Source: Saprospiraceae bacterium (lineage in GTDB: Bacteria > Bacteroidota > Bacteroidia > Chitinophagales > Saprospiraceae). Taken from it: a stretch of 64,000 nt of DNA. Under the pieces are notes generated by a model. The model was not told the origin of the DNA. It did not search any database and was given only the letters and a program-made list of their open reading frames with translations. Each line of letters starts with the position of its first letter. Positions within the stretch are counted from its first letter, which is position 1. The DNA is taken from positions 1 to 64,000 of the forward strand of contig JALSPK010000172.1 in NCBI GenBank assembly GCA_026986005.1. Direction: 5' to 3'. A program made the position numbers and the translations under genes. This document shows positions 38,601 through 47,900 of this stretch, piece after piece.

Positions 38601-39464
38601 ACAGGGACGAGAACTGATGGTAATGGCATACAAATGGACATGTGGTGTGATTCCAATCTTATATACAATAATGTAATTTACAACAATGATGGAGCGGGAA
38701 TCATATTATACGGAGCAAGTGGCAATGAAGTTTACAACAATACTATGTACGGTAATGGTCAAGACTTAGGAGTGAGATATGGTCAATATGAAATGACAAT
38801 AATAGCAGCTCAATTAGCGGGCTCTAATGGTAATGGATGGTTGCATTCCGAAAATAATATTGTAAAAAACAATATAGCCATGGCTGTTGGAAGCGAAACT
38901 ACACGATTTGGTGTAAGTATTTGCGACACTTCTATTTTGGATAATAATATTTTTAGTAATAATGATTGGTACAACAATTACGGTGTAAGGCATACAGGAA
39001 TAGTAGATTTGATAAATCATATTACAAATACAAAAACAATATCGGAATGGAATGCATATTCTTGGGCAAGTGATGAATTTGCAGCAGATCCGCTATTTAT
39101 TGATGCATCAAATAATGATTTTTCTTTGGATCACACTTCACCGGCAATAGATAAAGGTATTGATTTGAACACAAAAGGTATAACAGACGATTTTGATAAA
39201 AAAAATCGTCCGCTTTTGGGTGGATATGATGCAGGAGCGTATGAGCATGGCATTTATTGGATAGGTAAGTACAGTTCATCTTGGGCTAACGGTAAAAATT
39301 GGAGTAATAGTATCGTGCCCGATGTTTCGAGTTGTATTACTATTTTATTACCATATACATATAAACCTATTGTTTACAAAAATCATAATGTTCATAAGAT
39401 ATTTATTAATGCTAATTCCAAATTGACAATAATGCAAGGCAATACATTGAAGGTATTTGAGTAG
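35667..39464 (+). CDS. C10 peptidase fused to LamG and parallel beta-helix domains
   Basis: The product is 1265 residues. A signal peptide ends near residue 19. A C10 propeptide and catalytic domain follow, with Cys183 in GGCVALS, His324 in SIGHAPVCDG and LNMNWWGASNAWY. A LamG domain spans about 470-690 (LEFDGNDSYFVNE, TIEAWIYPT, WHHVAVSHNG). Then comes a right-handed beta-helix from YFVDATNGNDANPGTEASPW (about 700) to about 1190, with many NNxI turns. The last 70 residues (YWIGKYSSSWANGKNWSNS...) resemble the domain that normally precedes a T9SS sorting tail, but none follows. It is the last gene of the protease-SusCD operon. Confidence 0.9.
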   Translation: MKYFLSISFVIFFLFCSYAQISNREIRLVANNYLLSFNRDLSIDKYIKPLTKDDTVIAYVVELNPKGFMVFTANKSLYPLLAYSFDSDFIFEESPYNTLLNMIRDDMSHQLLLIKATNNKKLLKLYEVNRTKWKNSTLSTRSFDKLYGPLLPDIWGQVNCKDEDSTYINVTNFYTPNHYAGGCVALSLSQILHYYRWPLHGQGSHTNNDNSGASQGSYFADFGKTYYDWSNMLNEYMYKQSDTIERQAVGRLVYQVGTALDMDYEFDGSTSNINKTPGVLNDYFRSSGHYHTKSWSSFWDRFDKNIEHGHPLQLDIGGAGSIGHAPVCDGYGVLDNDPDINNRYYHLNMNWWGASNAWYRLRGTFNAGGYTSLDAAVFDILPDPEFEAMEVQNSNIYTLQWNIADNLVCDSFQLQKYIGGTWTTILKTTKQYYTDTASQCGNYQYRVRAKVDSAWYANSYSESITVFVEGDITSLEFDGNDSYFVNENNNLLDVNGSDWTIEAWIYPTTVPSSGSFPAIISRKYSFELYFRRTSGNLGVGFLAFDGFGAGFDIEGSFNSGSNTLSLDEWHHVAVSHNGNTTKMYFDGQEVGSSTDIDFDLDASIAAINFGARYDGSYVRYINDCRMDEIRYSKAAKYTSNFNPHHYDDIAADSDDILLMHLDEGQGYDIIDASGNFQNIELRKSPNSPNWECDANYKAYFVDATNGNDANPGTEASPWQTINKINNAVFEPGDHIKFKKGEVWSEFLYFDQSKNGTSKAPITLESYGTGTKPKIAHIDQGAIFTGSSNIVMKDFSITSDIGIMIKDDSGNNPSEGINIVENSINDTNNNGTKAVGIYLSDGANNCHIDNNEIQNHQVGIWGGIDNNNYQLGCNNVFSKNDIHDNVQNGIAFDKSDCSIGEETIIADNSVYNNGYHGIELSARYYIIENNIFYNNGVDGIGGASGIHAYSRASDEPMSEDRGGDHNIIRYNTINGTKDDTGTRTDGNGIQMDMWCDSNLIYNNVIYNNDGAGIILYGASGNEVYNNTMYGNGQDLGVRYGQYEMTIIAAQLAGSNGNGWLHSENNIVKNNIAMAVGSETTRFGVSICDTSILDNNIFSNNDWYNNYGVRHTGIVDLINHITNTKTISEWNAYSWASDEFAADPLFIDASNNDFSLDHTSPAIDKGIDLNTKGITDDFDKKNRPLLGGYDAGAYEHGIYWIGKYSSSWANGKNWSNSIVPDVSSCITILLPYTYKPIVYKNHNVHKIFINANSKLTIMQGNTLKVFE

Positions 39465-39470
39465 TAGTAT

Positions 39471-39546
39471 AATGTCTGTTTCAAATACTTCACAAGCTAC
39501 GAACTCGAATAATATTATTCAGAGCATTGACTTTATAGATAGATAT
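39471..39546. mobile_element. Decayed MITE-like element
   Basis: The left part AATGTCTGTTTCAAAT and right part TTGACTTTATAGATAGATAT resemble the family ends with several changes. The length (76 bp) equals that of the copy at 11876. It lies immediately after the fused C10 protease gene. Confidence 0.45.
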
Positions 39547-39560
39547 TTCTTGGTGTTAAT

Positions 39561-39601
39561 TTATGTGTCATAATTTATGTGTCATAAATTATGTGTCATA
39601 A
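39561..39601. promoter_or_regulatory. Three tandem 13-base repeats, operator-like
   Basis: TTATGTGTCATAA occurs at 39561, 39575 and 39589, a 14-base period. The third copy ends one base before the -33 TTG of the promoter below. Each unit is close to an inverted repeat (TTATG...CATAA). This placement suits a regulator of the ATPase gene. Confidence 0.6.
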
Positions 39602-39602
39602 C

Positions 39603-39633
39603 TTGTGAGTTATTTATAAAAATATTATATTTG
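39603..39633 (+). promoter_or_regulatory. Promoter of the P-loop ATPase gene
   Basis: TTG at 39603-39605 and TATATTTG at 39626-39633 are 20 bases apart, the same geometry as the promoter at 5608. The ATG follows 16 bases later. Confidence 0.65.
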
Positions 39634-39649
39634 CATAAAAATAATTATA

Positions 39650-40798
39650 ATGGGAAAATTAAAAGATACTTTCAATCCTTTTCCGACTACTAAATATATT
39701 GACCCCCGATATTTTTGTGATAGGGAAACAGAGTTGGAAATGCTAAAATCTGCGTATAAAAACGACAGACCGATAACAATTTTCTCTATGCGGAGGATGG
39801 GAAAAACCGGTTTGATAAAGCATTTTCAAACGCATCTAAATTCTTCTAAAAAAAATCTTTGTATATATGTAGATATGTTTAGTACAAATTCTGACGAGGA
39901 GTTTGTAGAAAAATTAGTAAATGCATCGATTCTTGCATTGAATAATAACAAAAAGGGTTTTTTATCGGAAATAATTGAAGTATTCGGAAATTACAAGCCA
40001 AAATTCACATTGGATCCATTGACAGGAGCTCCCGGTTTGGAATTGGATATAAGGAATAAATCTGATGTTAAAATGAGTTTGGCTGCATTATTTACTTTGC
40101 TGGGAAGTCAGAAGAAAAGAATACATTTAGCAATAGATGAATTTCAACAAATAGCCAATTATGAAAATTCCACCAATATACCATCTACTATACGGGAATA
40201 TATGCAAGACACTAAAAATATCAGATTTCTATTTAGCGGAAGTCAAAGGCATTTGTTGTTAGAATTGTTTAATAATCCTAAACAGCCACTTTTCAGAATG
40301 GTTGACCAATTGATTTTGGAAGAAATTGATTCAAAAAAATACAAGGAGTTTATTATTAGTCAATTTGACAAAGCAAACAGAGTGATTCAACCGGAAGTGG
40401 TTGAAGACCTATTGAATTGGGCAAGAAGCCATACGTTTTATGTACAAGTAATATGCAATAAGTTATTTTCCTTGCCTAAAAAGATTATTGAAAATACGGA
40501 TTTGAAGCAGATAAAATATTCGATCAAAAAAGAGCTTGAAATGAATTTTATAGCATATAAAAATTTGCTTTCTAAAAATCAGTATAAAACCCTTAAAGGA
40601 ATAGCAAAAGAGAACATTGTAAAGTCGGTGAGGACAAAGTATTTCACCAATAAATATAATTTGGCGGCATCTACAGCTAATCAATCTTTAAAATACCTCG
40701 TAGATGCCGAAATAGTCTATGAACAAAACACAAAAAAAGGCAGAGAATATAAGGTTTACGATGTATTTTTTTACAGATGGCTTCAGGAAGAAGGATAA
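39650..40798 (+). CDS. P-loop ATPase (archaeal ATPase / STAND-like)
   Basis: This 382-residue protein has an N-terminal FCDRETELEMLKSAY lead-in, Walker A RRMGKTGL (about residue 47), Walker B HLAIDEFQQI (about 160), sensor FLFSGSQRHLL and a C-terminal winged-helix-like region. That is the pattern of the ATP_bind_2 (archaeal ATPase) family, common in Bacteroidota and often found singly. Its function is unknown; relatives belong to the STAND/AAA+ group and are thought to act as switches. It lies alone behind a promoter with operator-like repeats and is not obviously linked to the neighbouring protease operon. Confidence 0.85.
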   Translation: MGKLKDTFNPFPTTKYIDPRYFCDRETELEMLKSAYKNDRPITIFSMRRMGKTGLIKHFQTHLNSSKKNLCIYVDMFSTNSDEEFVEKLVNASILALNNNKKGFLSEIIEVFGNYKPKFTLDPLTGAPGLELDIRNKSDVKMSLAALFTLLGSQKKRIHLAIDEFQQIANYENSTNIPSTIREYMQDTKNIRFLFSGSQRHLLLELFNNPKQPLFRMVDQLILEEIDSKKYKEFIISQFDKANRVIQPEVVEDLLNWARSHTFYVQVICNKLFSLPKKIIENTDLKQIKYSIKKELEMNFIAYKNLLSKNQYKTLKGIAKENIVKSVRTKYFTNKYNLAASTANQSLKYLVDAEIVYEQNTKKGREYKVYDVFFYRWLQEEG

Positions 40799-40935
40799 AA
40801 TATTATAATTCCAACCAAAAACAAGCCGGATAAATAACATTTGAAAACAAATATAAGAAAGTTGATTGATTTTGCAAAATACACATACAAATCATATCTA
40901 CACTAATCCATATGATAATATAAGGATAAAAAGCC

Positions 40936-40943
40936 TATATTTG
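40936..40943 (+). promoter_or_regulatory. -7 element TATATTTG just before the sensor kinase
   Basis: TATATTTG lies six bases before the ATG at 40950. Transcription would start at about the A of the ATG, implying a leaderless message. No good -33 TTG was found. Confidence 0.35.
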
Positions 40944-40949
40944 TGATAT

Positions 40950-43900
40950 ATGAAGGTATTAAATGGAAAATTACTATTGTCTTTTATATTACTAATTAGT
41001 TTTTTAAATTCATTTGCACAAAAGAATGAATTTAGAATTGTAGAATATGGAAAGGAAGATGGACTTCACAATACGGAAGTTTATGATATTGTCAAAGATG
41101 ATCTTGGCTTTATGTGGTTAGCAACAGCCAAAGGATTGGAACGGTTTGACGGTTCTTCATTTGAATATTTTATAGATGACTCCAATCTTCTTATGACTTT
41201 AAAGGGTAAAAATTTCTTGTCCTTATTTAAAGATAGTCATGGTTATATTTGGGTAGGAACCCTTAGAAACGGTGTAAATGTAATAAATCCTAAATCAAAT
41301 AATATTTGGCATTATAGTTTTGACAATACAGATTCAACTAGTTTATCTACCGGTAAAATAAAATGCATTTTTGAGGACAATAATAATAACGTATGGGTGT
41401 GTTCAACAGGAAGTGGTCTCAATAGGTTTAATCGAAAGGACTCTACTTTTACCAGAGTAAAAACGTATTCAAACACAAAAGAGATGAAGAAATACAATTC
41501 ATTTCAACTCAATTATCAAAAAGCAAAAGCTGATAGAAATGATACTGATATAGTTTGGATTGCGACAGGGAGGGGATTGTGCAAATTCAACACAAAAACT
41601 TTTGATTCAAAATACTATTTTCCGGAGAAGGAAAAATCGGGTTACGACATATTTTTTTTAGATTTAGTCATTGATGATAATAATGATATCTGGCTTTCAT
41701 CTTGGGCAGCAGGATTATTCAAATTTGACAAAAAAACAGAATCTTTTGAAAACATAAAATGCAACTACGACAATAATATTTCTCGCTATTCAACCTGTTT
41801 AAATATCCAAGGCATAACAGAATTTGATAACGACAATTTACTATTATTGACAAGAAAAAAAGGACTGTGGATTTACAATAAGAAAGATTTGTCTTTTAGA
41901 CAACCAAGAGAGAGATTAGATCATAAATTGCTTCGCGGATGTTATTTGGATAACAAAAACAATTTATGGATTAGTACAGGTCAATTTGGCGATGGCTTTT
42001 ATTGTTTAAAACGAAATGATTTATTTAAAAAAATACATTTAAAAGGGAATATTTTAAAAATAATAAAACATCCCTACCTAAATGAGCAATATGCGATAAA
42101 CTCAAGAGGAATCTTGTACATACTTGATTCAACAAACAATATTATAAATAAATATAGCATCAACAACCCTAGAATGCCAAATTTTCATGGATTTATGGAT
42201 ATGGCTTTTGACAAAAATGCAAATTTATGGGTGTTGGGTAGAAATGATTTGTTTTATTTGGATAAAACCAAAGACAAATTAAGAAAAGTTCTTTGGAATG
42301 CCTGGAAGAAAAAGAGAGATGGTTTTGGGTATTATTGGTCAATGGTTTTTGACAAAAACAATAAATTGTGGGTCTCTGCACAATCAGGTGGAATTGCTGA
42401 AATAGACATAATTAAAAAAACAGTTCAATTATACAATTACGAAGAAGGAAACCCTTATTCACTTAAAAACAATTATAGTATTGGTAGTTTTTATCTTGAT
42501 AGTCTCAACAATATTTGGGGATGGGGTCATGGTGCATTTTATTATTCCAACAAAGAAAAACATTTTATTAATTATCCGACAAATTTAAAGGCATCTGATG
42601 GTAAAATGCCACTTTCAGAAACCGGGAAATTTGTATCATTGAATAAAGAAAAAATGTTAATTGCATCAATGATTAACAGAATAGGTACAGTAAACTTAAA
42701 AGATACCATTGATAAGACTTGGCAAATTATTGATATGGATCTGAAATTACCAACGGTAAGAGTAAATAGTGTTGTGAAAGATAAAGAAGATAATATATGG
42801 ATGACTTCAGATAAAGGACTTACAAAAGTAAATCCAAATTCAGGTAAAACAATAAATTATGGAAAATCATACGGCTTAGAGGATTTGAATTATCTAACAA
42901 TTGATAGAAACAACAATATATGGGTAGGAGCATATAATGGCTTTTATTGTTTCACTCCTGACTCAATTAATCCGGTAGTTCTTGATGTTAAAGCATTAAT
43001 AACTAGTTTTAATATTTTCGACAAACCATATAAAAATGGTAAGAATCCTGATATGATTTCTGATGTTAACCTGGATTATACTCAAAATTTCTTTTCATTT
43101 GAATTTTCTTCACTTGATTTTGATTCTAAAGAGCAAAAGCAATATGCATATATGCTTGAAGGAATAGATGAATATTGGACAATAGTAAATAAGCGAAAAT
43201 ATGCCGGGTATACCAATATCCAAGGAGGGGATTATACATTTAAAGTAAAATCAAAAAGAGCTGATAGCGATTGGAGTAAAAATATAGCAAAAATAAATAT
43301 ACATATCTCTCCCCCATTCTGGAAAAGATGGTGGTTTTGGTTTATTGTAGCTTTAATAATTAGCAGTTTGATATTGTATTTGAATAAACTTAAAATAAAT
43401 AGCATAAGAAAAGAAGAAAAACGAAAAACTGCATTTAATAAAAAACTTGCTGAAGTTGAAATGAAAGCTTTAAGAGCTCAAATGAATCCACATTTTCTAT
43501 TCAATTCATTGAACGCAATAAAATTGTATGTTTTGAAAAGGGATAAAGAAAAAGCAGCCGATTATCTTACTGATTTCTCAAGGTTAATACGAATGATACT
43601 AAATAATTCTTCTGAGAAAAAAATACCATTATCTCAGGAGATAGAAACTTTGAATTTGTACGTTTCTATTGAAAAAATGAGATTTGATGAAAGTTTTGAT
43701 TTTACAATTAGTATTGAGGATAAATTGAGTATAGACAGTTTTTTTGTTCCACCTCTTTTATTTCAACCTTATGTTGAAAATGCAATATGGCATGGTTTGA
43801 TGCACAAGAAAAACGGCAAAGGCCTATTGGAAATATGTTTTAGTAAAATAGACAAAGGCTTTAGATGTATGATCAAAGATAATGGTGTAGGGCGCAAAGC

Positions 43901-44087
43901 TGCCTTTGCAGCAAAAAGTCGATCTGCACAAAAAAGAAAATCAAAAGGAATGAAAATAACAAAAAGCCGTATGGATTTGGACATGATGTTTAGTGATTTT
44001 TACTACACAGTAAAAATAGAAGATTTATACGATATAAAATCTAATGCTTTAGGAACAAAAGTAGTAATAGATATAGTTTTAAAATAG
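40950..44087 (+). CDS. LytS-type sensor histidine kinase with beta-propeller sensor
   Basis: The product is 1045 residues. A signal peptide is followed by about 700 residues of two-component-regulator propeller repeats (many blades with DxxGxxWVGT- and NNIWV-like strands). A Y_Y_Y domain (about 700-780) and one membrane span (WWFWFIVALIISSLILYL) come next. The kinase is of the His_kinase (PF06580) type, with phospho-acceptor His848 in MNPHFLFNSLNAIK, PPLLFQPYVENAIWHG and GVGRK. The sensor is periplasmic. It signals to the LytTR regulator 30 bases downstream. The ligand may be a product of the surface proteases, given the neighbourhood. Confidence 0.93.
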   Translation: MKVLNGKLLLSFILLISFLNSFAQKNEFRIVEYGKEDGLHNTEVYDIVKDDLGFMWLATAKGLERFDGSSFEYFIDDSNLLMTLKGKNFLSLFKDSHGYIWVGTLRNGVNVINPKSNNIWHYSFDNTDSTSLSTGKIKCIFEDNNNNVWVCSTGSGLNRFNRKDSTFTRVKTYSNTKEMKKYNSFQLNYQKAKADRNDTDIVWIATGRGLCKFNTKTFDSKYYFPEKEKSGYDIFFLDLVIDDNNDIWLSSWAAGLFKFDKKTESFENIKCNYDNNISRYSTCLNIQGITEFDNDNLLLLTRKKGLWIYNKKDLSFRQPRERLDHKLLRGCYLDNKNNLWISTGQFGDGFYCLKRNDLFKKIHLKGNILKIIKHPYLNEQYAINSRGILYILDSTNNIINKYSINNPRMPNFHGFMDMAFDKNANLWVLGRNDLFYLDKTKDKLRKVLWNAWKKKRDGFGYYWSMVFDKNNKLWVSAQSGGIAEIDIIKKTVQLYNYEEGNPYSLKNNYSIGSFYLDSLNNIWGWGHGAFYYSNKEKHFINYPTNLKASDGKMPLSETGKFVSLNKEKMLIASMINRIGTVNLKDTIDKTWQIIDMDLKLPTVRVNSVVKDKEDNIWMTSDKGLTKVNPNSGKTINYGKSYGLEDLNYLTIDRNNNIWVGAYNGFYCFTPDSINPVVLDVKALITSFNIFDKPYKNGKNPDMISDVNLDYTQNFFSFEFSSLDFDSKEQKQYAYMLEGIDEYWTIVNKRKYAGYTNIQGGDYTFKVKSKRADSDWSKNIAKINIHISPPFWKRWWFWFIVALIISSLILYLNKLKINSIRKEEKRKTAFNKKLAEVEMKALRAQMNPHFLFNSLNAIKLYVLKRDKEKAADYLTDFSRLIRMILNNSSEKKIPLSQEIETLNLYVSIEKMRFDESFDFTISIEDKLSIDSFFVPPLLFQPYVENAIWHGLMHKKNGKGLLEICFSKIDKGFRCMIKDNGVGRKAAFAAKSRSAQKRKSKGMKITKSRMDLDMMFSDFYYTVKIEDLYDIKSNALGTKVVIDIVLK

Positions 44088-44117
44088 CCATATACACGAA
44101 CAATAAACTTATAACAG

Positions 44118-44882
44118 ATGAAAAAAATGATTAGAGCGTTAATAATTGATGATGAAAAATTTGCTATTGAAACTCTGCAATATGAAATCGAAAGAAATTG
44201 TCCCGAAGTCGAAATTGTAAAAGTTTGTCAAGGAGGAAACGAAGGTTTAGAGGCTATTAACCGATATCAGCCTGATATTGTTTTTTTAGATATCGAAATG
44301 CCTTATATGAACGCATTTGAAATGTTGGCAGAACTAGATAAAATAGATTTTAAAATAATTTTTACTACAGCTTATGACCAGTTTGCAATTAAAGCTATAA
44401 AGGTAAATGCTTTGGATTATTTGCTTAAACCTATTGGTAAAGAAGAATTGATTAATGCTGTTTCAAAAGCAAAGAGCACTCTTGAAACACCAGTAAAAGA
44501 AAGTAATATAATGAACCTATTGACTCAAATGCTAGAAGATCAAAACAATATCAAAAAAATAGGTTTACCAACGATAGATGGTATTGAAATGATAAGAGTT
44601 GATCATATAATATGTGTAAAAGCAGATTCAAACTACTCAACTTTCACCCTTCTAGACGGAAAAAGAATTATTATTTCTAAAACACTTAAATATGTAGAGG
44701 AAAAGTATTTCAAAGATTGCAAAGTTTTTTTTAGAGTTCACCAGTCATACTTAATCAATTTAACCCATGTTGATAAGTATTCCAGAGGTGCAGGAGGTAC
44801 AATACACATGTGCAATTCTAAAATAATTCCGGTATCAAGAGTAAAAAAAGAAGAATTGATAACCAGATTAAATATAGTATAA
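44118..44882 (+). CDS. LytTR-family response regulator
   Basis: This 254-residue regulator has a receiver domain (IIDDE acidic pocket, phospho-acceptor Asp58 in IVFLDIEMP, switch TTAYDQFA, Lys in LLKPI) and a LytTR DNA-binding domain (from about 150: MIRVDHIICVKADSNYSTFTL, FFRVHQSYLINL, IIPVSRVKK). It is the partner of the LytS-type kinase upstream. The ATG at 44118 is used; a second ATG three codons later is an alternative start. Confidence 0.95.
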   Translation: MKKMIRALIIDDEKFAIETLQYEIERNCPEVEIVKVCQGGNEGLEAINRYQPDIVFLDIEMPYMNAFEMLAELDKIDFKIIFTTAYDQFAIKAIKVNALDYLLKPIGKEELINAVSKAKSTLETPVKESNIMNLLTQMLEDQNNIKKIGLPTIDGIEMIRVDHIICVKADSNYSTFTLLDGKRIIISKTLKYVEEKYFKDCKVFFRVHQSYLINLTHVDKYSRGAGGTIHMCNSKIIPVSRVKKEELITRLNIV

Positions 44883-44884
44883 AA

Positions 44885-44913
44885 AAAGGGTGTGAAATTT
44901 ATCCACACCCTTT
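44885..44913. terminator. Bidirectional terminator between convergent genes
   Basis: AAAGGGTGTG and CACACCCTTT form a perfect 10-pair stem with a 9-base loop, flanked by A and T runs. It separates the LytTR gene from the SprB-repeat gene. Confidence 0.8.
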
Positions 44914-44923
44914 AAAAACCAAC

Positions 44924-47900
44924 TTAATTTGAAACAACTATTTTTCTAAAGGAAGTATTATTATTTGACTTTATCATTACTATATATACTCCATTTTGTA
45001 ACATTGAAATATCTAATTCCATTTTTTGAGATAGGAACAACTTCCTTTTTAATCTTATACCGGAGATATTGGTAAGAATTATTTCGCCGGCATTGATAGT
45101 CGTTTTACTAAAATCAAAATATAGAATACCTCTGACTGGATTTGGATAGATTTTAATGTGTTGAGCATTGGTATCAATAGCATAAATTCCTGTAGACTCC
45201 AAGCAGATAGTCGTATCCTTTGTACATCCTAATTCATCCGTTACTACGAGAGTATAACATCCTTTTTTAAGTTCATCAATATCTTTTGAGTTAGAGTTGA
45301 AACCATCAGGACCGGTCCAAGAATATGTGTGGCTATTATCATTAGTATGCAAAATAATTGTACCTCCAGCATTTCCATTTGGGTTGACTATTGAATCAAC
45401 TATAATTACTATTTCCTGAGCTTGTGTAATATTGTAAGATTTAATAACAGTACATTTAGATATTTTATCTGTTATTGTAACAACATATGAGCCTTCACAA
45501 AGATTCTCAAGTTCATTTAGAGTAGATCCATTACTCCAACTATATGAAATAGATCCTGTACTATTTGTGACTCCCATTATGTTAATTACTCCATCACATT
45601 CACCAAAACAAGAAGCATTTTTAATCGTATCTTCGATTACTAAATCAGGGCATATAAATTTTTCTATCGCAATAGTGTCCGCTATTGAACACCCATTAAT
45701 ATCTGTTATAACCACATCGTATTGTCCCGGCGAAAGATTATTTATTCCTGCTGTAGTCATCCCGTTACTCCATAAATATTGGTATGGTGCAGTTCCTCCT
45801 GTCGGACTTGCAGTTGCTGTACCATCATTGCATCCAAGACAAGATTCATCTGTTTTTGTTACAGATTCATCCAATAGTTGAGGTTGAACAACAACATAAG
45901 TTTTTATTGTAATACAATTTGTTTCGTTATCAGTAACTGTTACCGAATATGAACCGGCGCATAGTTGTGATATCCCATTCTCATTTGATCCTGTACTCCA
46001 TAAATAGGTCACATTACCTGAAGAATTAGATATTCCGTCTATTGAAATTATCCCATCACAATTTCCATAACAAGAAATATTTTGAAGACTATCATCAAAA
46101 ACCATTTCTTCACATCCATATTTACCAACAGAAACTGTTTGGGTAGAAGAACATTCGTTTACATCCCCTACTGTTACAGTGTAATTACCGGGAGCAAGGC
46201 CTGTTATACTTTGTGTTGTAGCATTATTACTCCAAGTATACCAATACGGTGGTGTCCCACCGGTAGGATTTGCAGTTGCCGTACCGTCATTGCATCCATT
46301 ACATGTCTCAGAAGTTGAACCTGCATTTGGAACAATTTGAGAAAACTCATTAATAGTATAGCTTTTAGTTACAGTACAGTTATTTGCATCTGTTACTGTT
46401 ACAGAATATTCACCTGAACATAAATCACTAATACCGCTAGTGGTAGCTTCATTACTCCATAAATAAGTGTAAGGCTCAACACCATTTGTGACCTCTAATA
46501 CCTGAATGTTACCGCTACAAATACCAAAACAAGTATTAATCTTGCTATCTACTAAAGTCAAGCTAGGACAATCGAAAGCTACTACAGTAATTGTTTGTTC
46601 TGCAAAACATTCATTTTCATCATAAACTGTGACTGTATATTCTCCCGGTTCTAAATTTGCAATTGACTGTGATGTTGCGCCTGTATTCCACAAATATGTG
46701 TATGTTCCCGTTCCTCCTGAAGGGTTTGCTGCTGCCGAACCGTCGTTGCATCCTGAACAAGATTCATTATTTGACGTCACATTTGGAGAGATAGCATCAG
46801 GTTGGGTTATTGTAATTGTATTGGAAATAACCGAACAATTATTTGCATCTGTAACAGTAACAGTATAAGCTCCTGCAACTAGATTAACTGCTGTTTGAGA
46901 AGTTTGACCATTGCTCCAAGCATATACAAATGGTGGTACTCCGTTAACCACGTTTGTAATTGTTATTTCTCCATCAGATGAACCAAAACAACTATCATCT
47001 GTCTTTGTTGATTCTATTGATAAATCAGGACAACCAAACTGATTTACAGTTACTGTTTCTTCAGAAGTACATTCATTTAGGTCACCAACAGTTACTGTAT
47101 AATCACCCGGAGCCAAACCTGTAATAGTTTGAGTAGTTTCTCCATTGCTCCATTCATACCAATAATCGGGATTTCCTCCGGTTGGGTTTGCTGTTGCCGA
47201 ACCATTATTGCAGCCGTTACACGATTCATCAGAAGCTTCTGCATTAGGAACAATCTGAGGTAATTCATCAACAATAAAATCTTTATCTACTACGCAATTA
47301 TTTGCATCTGTGACTGTTACTGAATAATCTCCAGTACACAAGTTGTCGATAGATGAGGTTGTCGCTCCATTGCTCCATTCATATGTATACGGCATTTCCC
47401 CGTTTGTTACACTTTCTACTGAAAGATAGCCGGTACAAGTACCAAAACACGGATCTTGTTGAAAGTTAACAATTGTTAATGTCGGACATTCGAATGCTGC
47501 TACAGTTACAGTTTCTTCAGAAGTACATTCATTTAGGTCACCAACAGTTACTGTATAATCACCCGGAGCCAAACCTGTAATAGTTTGAGTAGTTTCTCCA
47601 TTGCTCCATTCATACCAATAATCGGGATTTCCTCCGGTTGGGTTTGCTGTTGCCGAACCATTATTGCAGCCGTTGCATGATTCATCAGAAGCTTCTGCAT
47701 TAGGAACAATCTGAGGTAATTCACTTAAATTATATGTTTTTTCGACGGTACAACTGTTAGCGTCAGTAACAATTACCGTATAACTATCTGCACACAAATC
47801 AGAGATACTGCTGGTGGTTTCACCATTACTCCATGCATAAGAGAAGGGAGCTTCTCCATTTGTCACATCATCAATGGAGATGATTCCATTGCAAACGCCA

